Assembly: GCF_009758125.1 (NCBI RefSeq)
Contig: NZ_WRXO01000001.1
Span: forward strand, 868,001-932,000
DNA: 64,000 nt
DNA from: Chitinophaga oryziterrae
GTDB taxonomy: Bacteria; Bacteroidota; Bacteroidia; Chitinophagales; Chitinophagaceae
Reading direction: 5' to 3'
The translations under genes and the position numbers were made by a program. Under the pieces are notes generated by a model that had not been told where the DNA came from, did not search any database, and saw only the letters and a program-made list of their open reading frames with translations. Below, in pieces: positions 1 to 8,934 of this stretch (position 1 is its first letter; every line of letters starts with the position of its first letter).

Positions 1-992
1 ACTTTACACCACAGCTTCGTAATGCTATCGGTGTGAGCCTGGCCGATAATAAGCAGGTGATCCTGTTCCAGAACAGACGTGGTTATGCGCCTTTCCTGAT
101 GTGTACTACCTGCGGATGGATCCCTAACTGTCAGAACTGTGATGTATCGCTGACGTATCACCGTAACCAGGATAAATTACAGTGCCATTACTGTGGTACG
201 CGTTATCCTTACGTACATACCTGTGCTGCCTGCGGAAGCAGTAATACGCTGGTCCCTAAAAACTTTGGTACAGAGAAGATAGAGGATGACCTGATACAGG
301 TGTTTCCCAAGGCGCGTATTGCCCGTATGGACATGGATGCCGTAAGGAATAAGGATAGTCATAATAAGATGATACAGCTGCTGGAACAGCAGGGGATAGA
401 TATACTGGTGGGAACGCAGATGGTGGTGAAAGGACTTGACTTTGATAATGTAAACCTCATCGGGATTTTAAGTGCGGATAGCTTGCTGAGTTTTCCTGAT
501 TTCAGGGTGAATGAGCGTGCGTTCCAACTGATGGAACAGGTGGCAGGGCGTGCCGGTCGCCGTGACGGGCAGGGGAAGGTGATCATACAGGCGAGTAATA
601 CCCGTCATCCTATATTGCATTTTGTCACTACACACGATTATAAAGGCATGTATGCCGCTGAGGTAGCAGAGCGGCAGCGCTTTGGTTATCCTCCTTTTTA
701 CCGGCTGTTAAAGATCACGATGAAGCATAAGCAGCAACAGGTGGTGGAACAGGCAGCGCATATCCTCAGTAACTGGTTAAGGCCGCATATAGGCGCTAAC
801 CTGGTGGGGCCTGCGGCCCCATTGGTAGGGCGCGTGCGTACTTATTACCTGCAGGAGATGCTGATCAAGTTACCCCGGGATACGAAAGTCATTGCGCAAA
901 CAAAGCAACTGCTGCGTGAACATTTCACTAAGTTACAGGCAGAGAAACAGTACCGTTCCGTGCTGATAGTACCGGACGTAGATCCGGTGTAG
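1..992 (+). CDS. priA: Primosomal protein N' (PriA helicase), C-terminal part
   Basis: This is the 3' part of the replication-restart helicase PriA, which reloads the replisome at stalled forks. The frame is open from base 3, so the gene begins before the window; the GTG at 33 is internal. Four CxxC pairs (CTTC, CQNC, CHYC, CAAC) form the two zinc-binding modules. They are followed by helicase motif V (GTQMVVKGLDFD) and motif VI (QVAGRAGRRDG), then the C-terminal domain. It ends convergently 45 bp from the next gene, and no strong hairpin was seen between them. The motif order leaves little doubt about the family. Confidence 0.96.
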   Translation, partial: FTPQLRNAIGVSLADNKQVILFQNRRGYAPFLMCTTCGWIPNCQNCDVSLTYHRNQDKLQCHYCGTRYPYVHTCAACGSSNTLVPKNFGTEKIEDDLIQVFPKARIARMDMDAVRNKDSHNKMIQLLEQQGIDILVGTQMVVKGLDFDNVNLIGILSADSLLSFPDFRVNERAFQLMEQVAGRAGRRDGQGKVIIQASNTRHPILHFVTTHDYKGMYAAEVAERQRFGYPPFYRLLKITMKHKQQQVVEQAAHILSNWLRPHIGANLVGPAAPLVGRVRTYYLQEMLIKLPRDTKVIAQTKQLLREHFTKLQAEKQYRSVLIVPDVDPV

Positions 993-1036
993 CAGAGACA
1001 TGTTATTGTTCTGTGCTGATAGTACTGAACGTAGTG

Positions 1037-2914
1037 TTAGCTTTTAGAGATGTACAGTCTTTTGTTTTTTATTTCATTATCTGCTTGCAGGATCATCCCG
1101 AATACTTTCTTTTCTTCGTTATTATAACTGCTTTTCTTAAACCATTTCAGCGCGTAGATAGTGATCTTATTACCTTCCTGTTTGCAGGTGATTTTATACC
1201 CCAGGGAAGTACCGGGAATATCCACTATATAGTCGGCCGTGTTCGCCATTTTATACCCTTCAGGTACTGTAATGTAAATCCTGCTTTCCTGGTAAAAAGG
1301 GAAGGCCATTTCAACGGGTATGTTCACCGGCGGCATAGATACGTATTGCTGTACCAGTCCGTTTATCAGCATACCTATATTGATAGAGTCCGTTTTAAAA
1401 GAAGATTCAAGGATAAAGGGGGCATCAGCAACCGGCTGGTCCCAGTAACCATTCTGCATTTTATGCGTAAGGCCGGATACCCTGATGGGGCCTGTAGGCA
1501 ACATGGAATTATATTGTTCGTCCAGGGAAGCAATGAGCGTATTGCCTATAATGGTCTTAATGGCCATGCCCGGATAGCCGCCTGCCGTTTGTTTGAGTTT
1601 TACATCGTTAACGCCCAGGTTATTGATATCTATATTTGCTTCCAGGCTGATATTATTCTTTGTGTAATCGGAGACAGGTGTACGGATAAAGTCGACCAGC
1701 ACTTCTGCTTTTTTATCTATCAGTGTATCGCGGCAACGCAGCGCCATTATGCCTGTCCAGGAGGCAGGATAAAAGGGGAAACGGGTATCGGCAGCAGCGG
1801 GTGCTAATGCCTGGCGTAGTTCAGGAAAGTAAATGAGTACGTTACTGGCCAGTTCTATATTCACAATACTGCTGTCCAGCGGAACCGATTCTTTACCCGA
1901 TGTAAAGAGGATCTGGGTGTGAATGCCCAGCAGGTAATAGACGGATGCCATCAGCTTTACGATGCCTGTTTCATTGCATGTCTTTGTTCTTAGAATAGCA
2001 TTGATATCAGACAGGTCAGAATTATCCGGATCGTCTATCAGTTTATATTGTGATTTTATCTGTTGTTCTACCTGGTAGATAAGTACCGGAAGGGGCGAAC
2101 GGGTTTTCAGGAATTCCCATCTGCTTACTTCTTTTTCCAGTTTTTTATACTCCGGTTTTTCTATATATACATATTGCAGGAACTGATCTTTAGCGGGTTG
2201 TTCCCAGGTTGTTTCGCGCAGGGAAAATTCCGTGCGTTGCAACCATGTATTATAGTAAAACAGATCGCCGGGAAGGAGGGCCGGGATATGGTATGCGGTA
2301 GCATGAAAATAGTGTATGCCGTTTGATGCAATGCTGTCCCTTACATCGGGGAAGCCGTTGCTTCCCCTTGTGCGGAACAGTACGTTCGGTGGTAATACCA
2401 GCATGAAGGTAGCTTCATTGCAGGGAGTAGTACTTTGCATGTATTCAAAGCCTGCCCATGTAGTGGCTTCGTATATCAGCATATCGTATTCCACTTCACA
2501 ACCGGGCACGAGTTTTAACGGCGCTATTCTTATCGTTTCCGCTTTGCCGCCGGCATATATTTTTAATACGGGCACTCCCTGTATATGACCATCAGGATAG
2601 ATGACCCTTGCATCTACGGATTTGATACTTTCGTAAGGCTCCAGTGGTATGATGAGCTGAGAAATACTGTCTGCTGCTTTTTGGGTGTTAATATGTATCC
2701 GTTTGTAGATGGTACGGCAATGGGAACCATCTGATGTAGGACGGTTAAAGTCTCTGGCCACGATGAATTTAAGCAGGGTAACGGGTACGCTGGTGTCTGT
2801 CTGATGATGAAGTTGTGGCTGTGTCTCCCAGGTGTTATTTACATAACGGTTTATCTGTGAGAAGGCTAACGTACAGCATAGAAGGCACAGCAAGGTGCAT
2901 ATAGGTACTCTCAT
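1037..2914 (-). CDS. Secreted DUF3857 / transglutaminase-like protein
   Basis: A 625-residue exported protein with a signal peptide (MRVPICTLLCLLCCTLAFSQ). The N-terminal half resembles the DUF3857 beta-domain, and a transglutaminase-like fold follows around residues 270-360. One cysteine sits where the catalytic Cys is expected (RTKTCNETG). I do not see the HAW-type histidine segment, so the fold looks catalytically degenerate. Homologues are common in Bacteroidota and their function is unknown. The downstream reading frame of the reductase gene ends 3 bp upstream of this start, so the two genes are probably co-transcribed with the reductase first. Confidence 0.75.
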   Translation of the reverse strand: MRVPICTLLCLLCCTLAFSQINRYVNNTWETQPQLHHQTDTSVPVTLLKFIVARDFNRPTSDGSHCRTIYKRIHINTQKAADSISQLIIPLEPYESIKSVDARVIYPDGHIQGVPVLKIYAGGKAETIRIAPLKLVPGCEVEYDMLIYEATTWAGFEYMQSTTPCNEATFMLVLPPNVLFRTRGSNGFPDVRDSIASNGIHYFHATAYHIPALLPGDLFYYNTWLQRTEFSLRETTWEQPAKDQFLQYVYIEKPEYKKLEKEVSRWEFLKTRSPLPVLIYQVEQQIKSQYKLIDDPDNSDLSDINAILRTKTCNETGIVKLMASVYYLLGIHTQILFTSGKESVPLDSSIVNIELASNVLIYFPELRQALAPAAADTRFPFYPASWTGIMALRCRDTLIDKKAEVLVDFIRTPVSDYTKNNISLEANIDINNLGVNDVKLKQTAGGYPGMAIKTIIGNTLIASLDEQYNSMLPTGPIRVSGLTHKMQNGYWDQPVADAPFILESSFKTDSINIGMLINGLVQQYVSMPPVNIPVEMAFPFYQESRIYITVPEGYKMANTADYIVDIPGTSLGYKITCKQEGNKITIYALKWFKKSSYNNEEKKVFGMILQADNEIKNKRLYISKS

Positions 2915-2917
2915 AAA

Positions 2918-3580
2918 TTATTTACCAGCCAACTCCTTAATGGCATCTAATTCATAAACGTGTGTGCCGGAAGGTATGTTGATAGCGGCTTTGATCATCG
3001 CCCTGGCTACATTCACGGCTTTTATGGGGCGGTATTTCTTCCAGCGGCCCTGCAAAAAGTAGTAAAATACCAGTATCAGGAATTTACCGATCCATTCGCC
3101 CGGCCGGAATTCTTCCCGGGCACCCAGCAATACGGAAGGGCGGAAAATATGTAACGCAGGAAAACCGATTTTTTCTATCGCCTGTTCTGTTTCTCCTTTG
3201 GTGCGTGCATAGAAATTAATTGATGAAGGATTGGCGCCAACAGCAGAGACGAGCAGGAACTGCTGCATATTTTGCCGGTGGGCAATGGTAGCGCAGCGAA
3301 CGGGTATCTCAAAATCCACTTTCCTGAAGCTCTCTTTACTTCCGGCCTTTGCGATGGTAGTACCTATACAACAGAATAATACATCGCCATGCAGTGCTGA
3401 TGCAAGGCTTTCTTCATCGTCAAAATCAACGATTATGGGTTCCAGTCCCGGGCGTTGTTTGAGCGATGGTGAGCGCAGCAGTACTTTTACTTTGCTGAAA
3501 CGGTTATCATGCAAAAGCAGTGTTACCAGGCTATTGCCTGTAAGACCGGTGGCTCCTAATACAACAGCTGTTAGCGGCAT
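2918..3580 (-). CDS. NAD(P)-binding Rossmann reductase, TIP30/HTATIP2-like
   Basis: A 220-residue atypical short-chain dehydrogenase. It begins with the dinucleotide motif LGATGLTGNSLV and has a YARTKGETE segment that supplies the Tyr-x-x-x-Lys pair, followed by FRPSVLLG. This layout matches the HTATIP2 (TIP30)/YwnB-like NAD(P)H-binding family, whose bacterial substrates are mostly unknown. It is divergent from murB, and the two starts are 52 bp apart. It sits 3 bp upstream of the DUF3857 gene, which suggests a two-gene operon. The family is secure; the substrate is not. Confidence 0.8.
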   Translation of the reverse strand: MPLTAVVLGATGLTGNSLVTLLLHDNRFSKVKVLLRSPSLKQRPGLEPIIVDFDDEESLASALHGDVLFCCIGTTIAKAGSKESFRKVDFEIPVRCATIAHRQNMQQFLLVSAVGANPSSINFYARTKGETEQAIEKIGFPALHIFRPSVLLGAREEFRPGEWIGKFLILVFYYFLQGRWKKYRPIKAVNVARAMIKAAINIPSGTHVYELDAIKELAGK

Positions 3581-3591
3581 GCTTTTATTAT

Positions 3592-3599
3592 TATCTTTG
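3592..3599 (+). promoter_or_regulatory. Bacteroidota -7 box of murB
   Basis: TATCTTTG matches the TAnnTTTG -7 consensus of Bacteroidota sigma-A promoters and lies 33 bp before the murB ATG. No clear TTTG -33 box is seen at the right distance. Confidence 0.5.
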
Positions 3600-3632
3600 T
3601 TTGATAAATTTACTAAAGTTTTGTCCGATCAT

Positions 3633-4649
3633 ATGCTGATATCTGAAAATGTTTTACTCCGGCCCTATAATACGTTTGGTATCGCAGCCCATACCCGTTA
3701 TTTTACTTCATTTTCATCTGCGGCAGCACTACAGGAGATCTTGTCTGCTCCGGAACGGCGGGGATTAGCGCATATGATTCTGGGTGGAGGCAGTAATATG
3801 CTGTTCACGAAAGACTTTGACGGGATCATCCTGAAGAATGAAATAAAGGGGATTACGGTGGTAAAAGAGGATGATGCTCATGTGTACGTGAAAGCAGGGG
3901 CAGGAGAGAACTGGCATGGCTTTGTAATGGACTGTATCGGACATAACCGTGCAGGACTGGAAAACCTGTCGCTGATTCCGGGTAATGTGGGGGCCAGTCC
4001 TATGCAGAACATAGGTGCGTACGGGGTAGAGATCAGGGATACATTTTATGAATTAGAGGCTTTTAACCTGGAGGACTTTACGACGGTGACGTTCAATAAC
4101 CCGGAGTGTGAGTTTGGTTACCGGGAGAGTGTGTTTAAAAGGAAATACAAAGGACAGTTCGCGATATTGTCAGTTACATTTAAGCTGAATAAAAACCCTC
4201 ATTTTAATATTAAATACGGAGCTATTGAAGAGGAACTGAAAAGGATGGGCGTGCATGAATTGTCTATTCAGGCAATCAGTCAGGCCGTCATCAATATCCG
4301 TTCTTCCAAACTGCCTAACCCCGCAGAGATTGGCAATGCCGGCAGTTTCTTTAAGAATCCGACCATTGATGCTACTACCTATGAGCGTCTGAAAACAGCG
4401 TTCCCGCATATTGTTGCCTATCCTGTAGAGGGTGGTCATTATAAACTGGCCGCAGGCTGGCTGATAGAGCAGTGCGGGTGGAAAGGCTACCGTGAGGGAG
4501 ATGCAGGTGTGCATGCCAAACAGGCCCTGGTACTGGTGAATTACGGGCATGCCAGTGGAGAGGACATCTACCGCTTATCGCAGCAGGTGCTGGACAGTGT
4601 ACATGCAAAATTCGGGGTAGACCTGGAAAGAGAGGTTAATATCGTGTAG
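3633..4649 (+). CDS. murB: UDP-N-acetylenolpyruvoylglucosamine reductase
   Basis: MurB reduces UDP-GlcNAc-enolpyruvate to UDP-MurNAc with FAD and NADPH in the cytoplasm, the second committed step of peptidoglycan precursor synthesis. The 338-residue protein shows the FAD-binding segments LGGGSNML and IPGNVGASPMQNIGAYG. Its NAGSFFKNP motif holds the catalytic serine, as in the E. coli-like type I enzymes. The ATG at 3633 was chosen because it follows a -7 box; the frame is open further upstream but would run across the divergent neighbour. The 3' end overlaps the convergent flavoprotein gene by 14 bp. Confidence 0.95.
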   Translation: MLISENVLLRPYNTFGIAAHTRYFTSFSSAAALQEILSAPERRGLAHMILGGGSNMLFTKDFDGIILKNEIKGITVVKEDDAHVYVKAGAGENWHGFVMDCIGHNRAGLENLSLIPGNVGASPMQNIGAYGVEIRDTFYELEAFNLEDFTTVTFNNPECEFGYRESVFKRKYKGQFAILSVTFKLNKNPHFNIKYGAIEEELKRMGVHELSIQAISQAVINIRSSKLPNPAEIGNAGSFFKNPTIDATTYERLKTAFPHIVAYPVEGGHYKLAAGWLIEQCGWKGYREGDAGVHAKQALVLVNYGHASGEDIYRLSQQVLDSVHAKFGVDLEREVNIV

Positions 4650-5604
4650 CCTTTATGTGTGCGATGATCTTATCTGCATGATCTCTTGAGTTTTCAATAA
4701 ACCATACGTGGGTATCCATCCCACCGCAAACGACTCCGGCCAGGTATATGCCTGGCATGTTTGTTTCCATGGTATCCGGATTATAGGAGGGATGTTTCTT
4801 TTCATCTTCAGAAAGTTTTATCCCTGCTTTTTCGAGGAAGCTGAAATTAGGCTGATAACCGGTGAGCGCCAGTACAAAATCATTCTCCAGGGTTATGATA
4901 CCATCAGGCGTGAGAATATCTACTTCATGCTCTCTGATGGCCTGTACGGTGGAATGTGTGTAGGCTTTGATGCTTCCTTCGCTGATCCTGTTTTCTATAT
5001 CCGGTTTCACCCAGTATTTTACGCGTTTACCGATCCCTTCTTCCCTGATGACCATGGTCACGGCTGCGCCTTTGCGATATGTTTCCAGGGCAGCGTCCAC
5101 AGAAGAATTATTCGCTCCTATTACCAGTACTTTCTGCATGGCGTAGAAGTGAGGGTCTTTGTAATAGTGGTTTACTTTAGGAAGATGTTCGCCGGGTATA
5201 TTCAGCATATTGGGAATGTCATAGAAGCCGGTGGCGATGATGACATGTTTTGTGGTGTAAGAGGTATTTGTTGTTGTGACGGTATATGAACCGTTTGTTT
5301 GTTTTATTGTTTCCACGGCTTCGAAAAGATGTGTATTCAGGTGGTTGGAAACAGCCACGCGCCTGTAATATTCCAGGGCTTCCGGGCGTATCGGTTTAGC
5401 GCTGATGGATACAAAGGGAACACCACCTATTTCCAGCTTTTCTGAAGTAGAGAAGAAGGTCATATAGAGTGGATAGTTGTACAGAGAGTTGGTGAGGCAA
5501 CCTTTTTCAATGATGAGGTAATTCAGTCCTGCTTTTTGTGCTGCAAGTCCACATGCCAATCCAATTGGTCCGGCCCCGATGATCAGTATATCATATGTTT
5601 CCAT
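4636..5604 (-). CDS. ypdA: YpdA-type putative bacillithiol disulfide reductase
   Basis: A 322-residue thioredoxin-reductase-like flavoprotein. FAD is bound by the N-terminal GAGPIGLACG motif and NADPH by GANNSSVDAAL. The C-terminal AGVVCGGMDTHVWFIEN block is typical of YpdA/Bdr, the enzyme that reduces bacillithiol disulfide. The usual CxxC redox pair of thioredoxin reductase is absent, as in that family. I chose the ATG at 5604 (METYDILIIGAG); an ATG at 5628 lies inside a 24-bp palindrome and would add a poorly conserved extension. Assignment to bacillithiol metabolism rests on family resemblance only; no bshA or bshC gene is in the window. Confidence 0.82.
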   Translation of the reverse strand: METYDILIIGAGPIGLACGLAAQKAGLNYLIIEKGCLTNSLYNYPLYMTFFSTSEKLEIGGVPFVSISAKPIRPEALEYYRRVAVSNHLNTHLFEAVETIKQTNGSYTVTTTNTSYTTKHVIIATGFYDIPNMLNIPGEHLPKVNHYYKDPHFYAMQKVLVIGANNSSVDAALETYRKGAAVTMVIREEGIGKRVKYWVKPDIENRISEGSIKAYTHSTVQAIREHEVDILTPDGIITLENDFVLALTGYQPNFSFLEKAGIKLSEDEKKHPSYNPDTMETNMPGIYLAGVVCGGMDTHVWFIENSRDHADKIIAHIKATRY

Positions 5605-5612
5605 GGCTATAA

Positions 5613-5636
5613 AAATACGAATGATCATTCGTATTT
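5613..5636. promoter_or_regulatory. 24-bp perfect palindrome, candidate operator of ypdA
   Basis: AAATACGAATGA is followed directly by its exact reverse complement. The core GAATGATCATTC is the layout often bound by TetR-family repressors. The site lies 9-32 bp upstream of the chosen ypdA ATG. It has no T-run and an AT-rich stem, so it is not a good terminator for the gene upstream. Confidence 0.5.
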
Positions 5637-5643
5637 ACTATTC

Positions 5644-6528
5644 TCATTGAACAACGGCCATTGCTACCCTGTAATATTCATATCCTTTCATTTTAGCGGC
5701 GCGTTCTTTTCCGAAGTATATTTCGCGATAGGCATCGGCCCCTTCATCATAGATTAATTTCATGTTATAACCTGCCAGGAATTCGCTGATTTTTGCGGGG
5801 TCTATTCCGAAGTTCCAGAACTCGTTATTACTTTGAAGGAGTTTGGTGACGTTCGCCGCGCCTACAAAGAGTTCGGGATTGGACAATACTTTTTCATCTA
5901 CATAGGTAAAGATGATGAAGGTACCGGGCAGGAATGATTTAAAGTACTGGAAGATTTTGTCTGCTATGGGAGCGGTAAAGTAATTGGTAACGCCTTCCCA
6001 TATGAACATGGTTTTATAATGTGTGTTATGGAACAGGCCTGGCAGTACATCTTCCAGGCGTTGTTTGTGAAAATCTACCGAGATAGAATCCACGTGTATA
6101 ACAGGTTTAAGCGGAGAATTTTCCAGGATGGCCAGTTTGGCTTCCTGTTTAACAGGATCATCTATCTCTACAAACATCACTCTTTCTTTCATTTTGAGCC
6201 TGTGTACCCTGCAATCGTATCCTGCGCCGAATATGATGACCTGGTTGATGCCTTCATCTTTGACTAGATTGGTGGTCATCACGTCTATGAGCCTGTTCCG
6301 GGCTACACAGGAAGTAAGGGCGCCGGTCCAGCGCTGATCGATGTACCAGGAGATGATGCGATTGAGAAAAGTAACTCTCGACAGCCATTCTACCAGTTTC
6401 AGATGGGGTGGGAGAAATAGCTTAGCGTAAGGGTCATAAAACAACCTTTCTTTGAGTGGAACATTTGAGGCAACTGCACGTAGCAGTGCCAGATAGGCCG
6501 CAGCTTTGCTGGCGGTGACCATTTTCAT
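5644..6528 (-). CDS. Class I SAM-dependent methyltransferase, TIGR00027/LCMT-like
   Basis: A 294-residue methyltransferase of the leucine-carboxyl-methyltransferase-like (TIGR00027) family. Visible motifs are ARNRLIDV, the SAM-binding GAGYDCRVHRL, the acidic FVEIDDP strand end and WEGVTNYF. Members modify carboxyl groups or small molecules; the substrate here is unknown. It reads in the same direction as ypdA but is separated by 39 bp containing the palindrome, so ypdA may have its own control. The upstream 220 bp hold the nagB terminator and no gene. Confidence 0.8.
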   Translation of the reverse strand: MKMVTASKAAAYLALLRAVASNVPLKERLFYDPYAKLFLPPHLKLVEWLSRVTFLNRIISWYIDQRWTGALTSCVARNRLIDVMTTNLVKDEGINQVIIFGAGYDCRVHRLKMKERVMFVEIDDPVKQEAKLAILENSPLKPVIHVDSISVDFHKQRLEDVLPGLFHNTHYKTMFIWEGVTNYFTAPIADKIFQYFKSFLPGTFIIFTYVDEKVLSNPELFVGAANVTKLLQSNNEFWNFGIDPAKISEFLAGYNMKLIYDEGADAYREIYFGKERAAKMKGYEYYRVAMAVVQ

Positions 6529-6687
6529 AAAATTATCGGGTTTACTAAAAATGAGTATGAAGAAAATTGAGGTTTGACAATCACACTGATAAACGTGCTA
6601 ACGATATTGGTTGAAACTTTATAAGTTATAAATGTAACGAATATTTTGATTACAATATTTGGGTACTCATATTCATAGGTAGGGGTT

Positions 6688-6725
6688 AAAAAAAATACCG
6701 GGATGATTGTACTCATCCCGGTATA
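6688..6725 (-). terminator. Intrinsic terminator of nagB
   Basis: A 12-bp perfect stem (6695-6706 with 6713-6724, GATGA/TCATC next to a 6-nt loop) is followed on the minus strand by eight T residues. It lies 24 bp after the nagB stop. Confidence 0.85.
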
Positions 6726-6748
6726 ATTATTTTGTGAGTATTGTAATG

Positions 6749-8674
6749 CTAAATGAAATGATATCTTACGAAAGCCTCCATCGCAGCATACTGCTGTAAT
6801 CCAAGGTGGTCGTACATCTGAGCGGTATTAGCGTTACGGTCTTCTGCCCTCTGCCAGAACTCACGGACGTCGGTACCCTGGAATGGAATAACGTCTTTCT
6901 GAGACTGGTGAATGAAGATACCGAGACGTTTCTGTAATACCTGGTCGGGGCTCATTGGTACAGCCATTTCGATTTCATGGATGTTCCATTCCTGCCATGC
7001 GCCTTTGTACAGCCATACCCAGCAATCTTTCATGAAATCTTCGTGTTTCAGTCTTTCGAGTGCCGCGAAGATAACGTCCAGACATACTTTATGGGTACCA
7101 TGTGGATCTGCGAGGTCACCGGCGCAGAAGATCTGCTGAGGTTTCACCTGGCGCAGGAGTTCTACGGTGATATCAACATCCGCGTCGCTCATTGGTTTCT
7201 TTTCTACCAGTCCTGTTTCATAGAAAGGCAGGTTCTGGAAGTGGATATTTTCCTCCGGGATACCCACGTAGCGGCAGGTAGCTTTAGCTTCACCGCGACG
7301 GATCAGACCTTTAATAGCGCGGTTTTCAGGGGTATCTTTCTGACTTGGCTTTTTCACTCTCAGGAAGGCTTTAGCGTCTTCCAGGATCTGAGAGCTTTTG
7401 CTGCGGTCGATGTCGAACATCCCTTCAAAACCTACGGCGAAGTCGATAAAGCGGAGCAGGAATTCGTCTGTAACGGCGATGTTACCGGAAGTCTGGTAAG
7501 CAACGTGTACATCGTGGCCCTGTTCGTGCAGGCGTATAAAAGTACCGCCCATAGAGATGATATCATCATCAGGATGGGGAGAGAAGATGATAACACGTTT
7601 ATGTTGCGGTTCGGAGCGTTCCGGGTGACTGGGTAACTGAGCGCCTGGTTTACCACCGGGCCAGCCGGTGATGGTATCGCGGATGCCGTTGAATTCCTCG
7701 ATATTCAGTTCATATGCAGAACCGTACTGAACGATCAGGTCGTTTAAACCATTCTCATTGTAATCGCTGTCGGTCAGCATCAGGATGGGCTTATTCAGTT
7801 TCAGCGCCAGGCTGGTTACTGCTTTACGGCGCATTTTAGGCGTCCATTCGCAATCTCCGGTGAGCCATGGTTCTTTAAAGCGTGTCAGCTCTTCAGCCGC
7901 CTGCTCATCGATTACAAATTTGCAGTCGGGATGTTGTTGCAGTAAGGAAGCAGGTACCTGGTCGGTAGAATGTCCTTCTACTGCTCTGCGAACGATCTTG
8001 GCTTTGTGCGTACCCCAGGCCAGCAAAACGATGCGTTTAGCCTTGAAGATAGTGCTGAGACCCATTGTGATAGCGAGACGGGGAACCTGGCTCATATTGG
8101 CAAATTCGAATGCATTTGCCATCCTGGTTGAGTTGTCCAGGGTTACCAGGCGGGTATGTGAGCTAAGGCTGGAGCCCGGCTCATTGAACCCGATATGCCC
8201 GTTCGTACCGATGCCCAGGATCTGGATATCAATACCACCGGCTTCTTCCACACGGCGCTCGTAATCTGCGCAGTATTCTTTTACTTTTTCCTTTGGCACA
8301 GTACCATCCGGGATAAAATAGTTACCCTCAGGAATGTCGATGTGGTTCAGCAACTGTTCCCTCATGAACCGGTTGTAGCTTTGCAGCGCATCTGGTTCAA
8401 TGGGATAGTACTCATCCAGATTGAAGGTAACTACGTTTTTAAAGCTTAGCCCTTCTTCCTTGTGTAACCGGATCAGTTCTGCGTAGAGGTATTTGGGAGT
8501 TGAGCCTGTTGCAAGACCTAAAACCACTTTCTGATTGGTGGCTTGTCTTGATTTAATTAGTGCTGCTATTTCCTGCGCAACTGCTCTGGAACCCTCTTTA
8601 GCTGTAGGATGTATATCCACGGCTATCTGTTCGAAACTGTCAATCAGTTCAATTTCCTGATGATTAAGCGTCAT
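6749..8674 (-). CDS. nagB: Glucosamine-6-phosphate deaminase fused to a PIG-L deacetylase domain
   Basis: A 641-residue two-domain protein. Residues 15-275 are NagB, which converts glucosamine-6-phosphate to fructose-6-phosphate and ammonia: ATGSTP phosphate loop, NLDEYY with catalytic Asp87, and GIGTNGHIGFNEP with His160. After a linker, residues 358-600 are a PIG-L/LmbE-type zinc deacetylase with the metal motif HPDDD and a second ligand region DPHGTH. E. coli NagB has only the first domain (266 residues). PIG-L enzymes remove acetyl groups from GlcNAc conjugates, so the fusion could couple deacetylation to deamination; this is inference. The gene lies 283 bp downstream of the glycan-salvage operon, transcribed the same way. 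Confidence 0.9.
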   Translation of the reverse strand: MTLNHQEIELIDSFEQIAVDIHPTAKEGSRAVAQEIAALIKSRQATNQKVVLGLATGSTPKYLYAELIRLHKEEGLSFKNVVTFNLDEYYPIEPDALQSYNRFMREQLLNHIDIPEGNYFIPDGTVPKEKVKEYCADYERRVEEAGGIDIQILGIGTNGHIGFNEPGSSLSSHTRLVTLDNSTRMANAFEFANMSQVPRLAITMGLSTIFKAKRIVLLAWGTHKAKIVRRAVEGHSTDQVPASLLQQHPDCKFVIDEQAAEELTRFKEPWLTGDCEWTPKMRRKAVTSLALKLNKPILMLTDSDYNENGLNDLIVQYGSAYELNIEEFNGIRDTITGWPGGKPGAQLPSHPERSEPQHKRVIIFSPHPDDDIISMGGTFIRLHEQGHDVHVAYQTSGNIAVTDEFLLRFIDFAVGFEGMFDIDRSKSSQILEDAKAFLRVKKPSQKDTPENRAIKGLIRRGEAKATCRYVGIPEENIHFQNLPFYETGLVEKKPMSDADVDITVELLRQVKPQQIFCAGDLADPHGTHKVCLDVIFAALERLKHEDFMKDCWVWLYKGAWQEWNIHEIEMAVPMSPDQVLQKRLGIFIHQSQKDVIPFQGTDVREFWQRAEDRNANTAQMYDHLGLQQYAAMEAFVRYHFI

Positions 8675-8934
8675 GATTAGTGTTTTGAATTAGATGCGGT
8701 TTAAAAACGAAACGGAAAATTAAAAAAAATCTCTCTAATCTAATAGAACTTTATACTTTGGTTAAGAATAAACCAGAAATTCCTATAAATGTATAAGGTA
8801 CGTTTAACAAAACATTCACTTTAGAATGAAAACCGGGGAGGGTTAAATAACGTTTATAATAGTAGAGATGTGAAGGGGATAATAACAAATGACATTTGAT
8901 GATGTAGAAAATAGAAGATGAATGCTTGATGCTG

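Noticed and set aside
33..992. GTG at 33 as the start of a complete gene
   Set aside because: The frame is open to the window edge and the residues before it fit PriA, so the gene is cut by the window.
1013..1807. 264-codon plus-strand frame opposite the DUF3857 gene
   Set aside because: The sense gene has a signal peptide and family similarity; the opposite frame has neither.
3231..3632. N-terminal extension of murB
   Set aside because: It runs across the divergent reductase gene, shows no MurB similarity, and a -7 box with a good ATG lies at 3592-3635.
5613..5636. Palindrome as a terminator of the methyltransferase gene
   Set aside because: No T-run and an AT-rich stem; position next to the ypdA start fits an operator better.
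6749..7600. PIG-L domain as the bacillithiol enzyme BshB, given YpdA nearby
   Set aside because: It is fused to NagB and stands next to an amino-sugar operon; no bshA or bshC is present.
6749..8674. NagB-PIG-L fusion as a missing stop codon or assembly error
   Set aside because: The linker is continuous, both domains are complete, and NagB-PIG-L proteins of this length are known in Bacteroidota.
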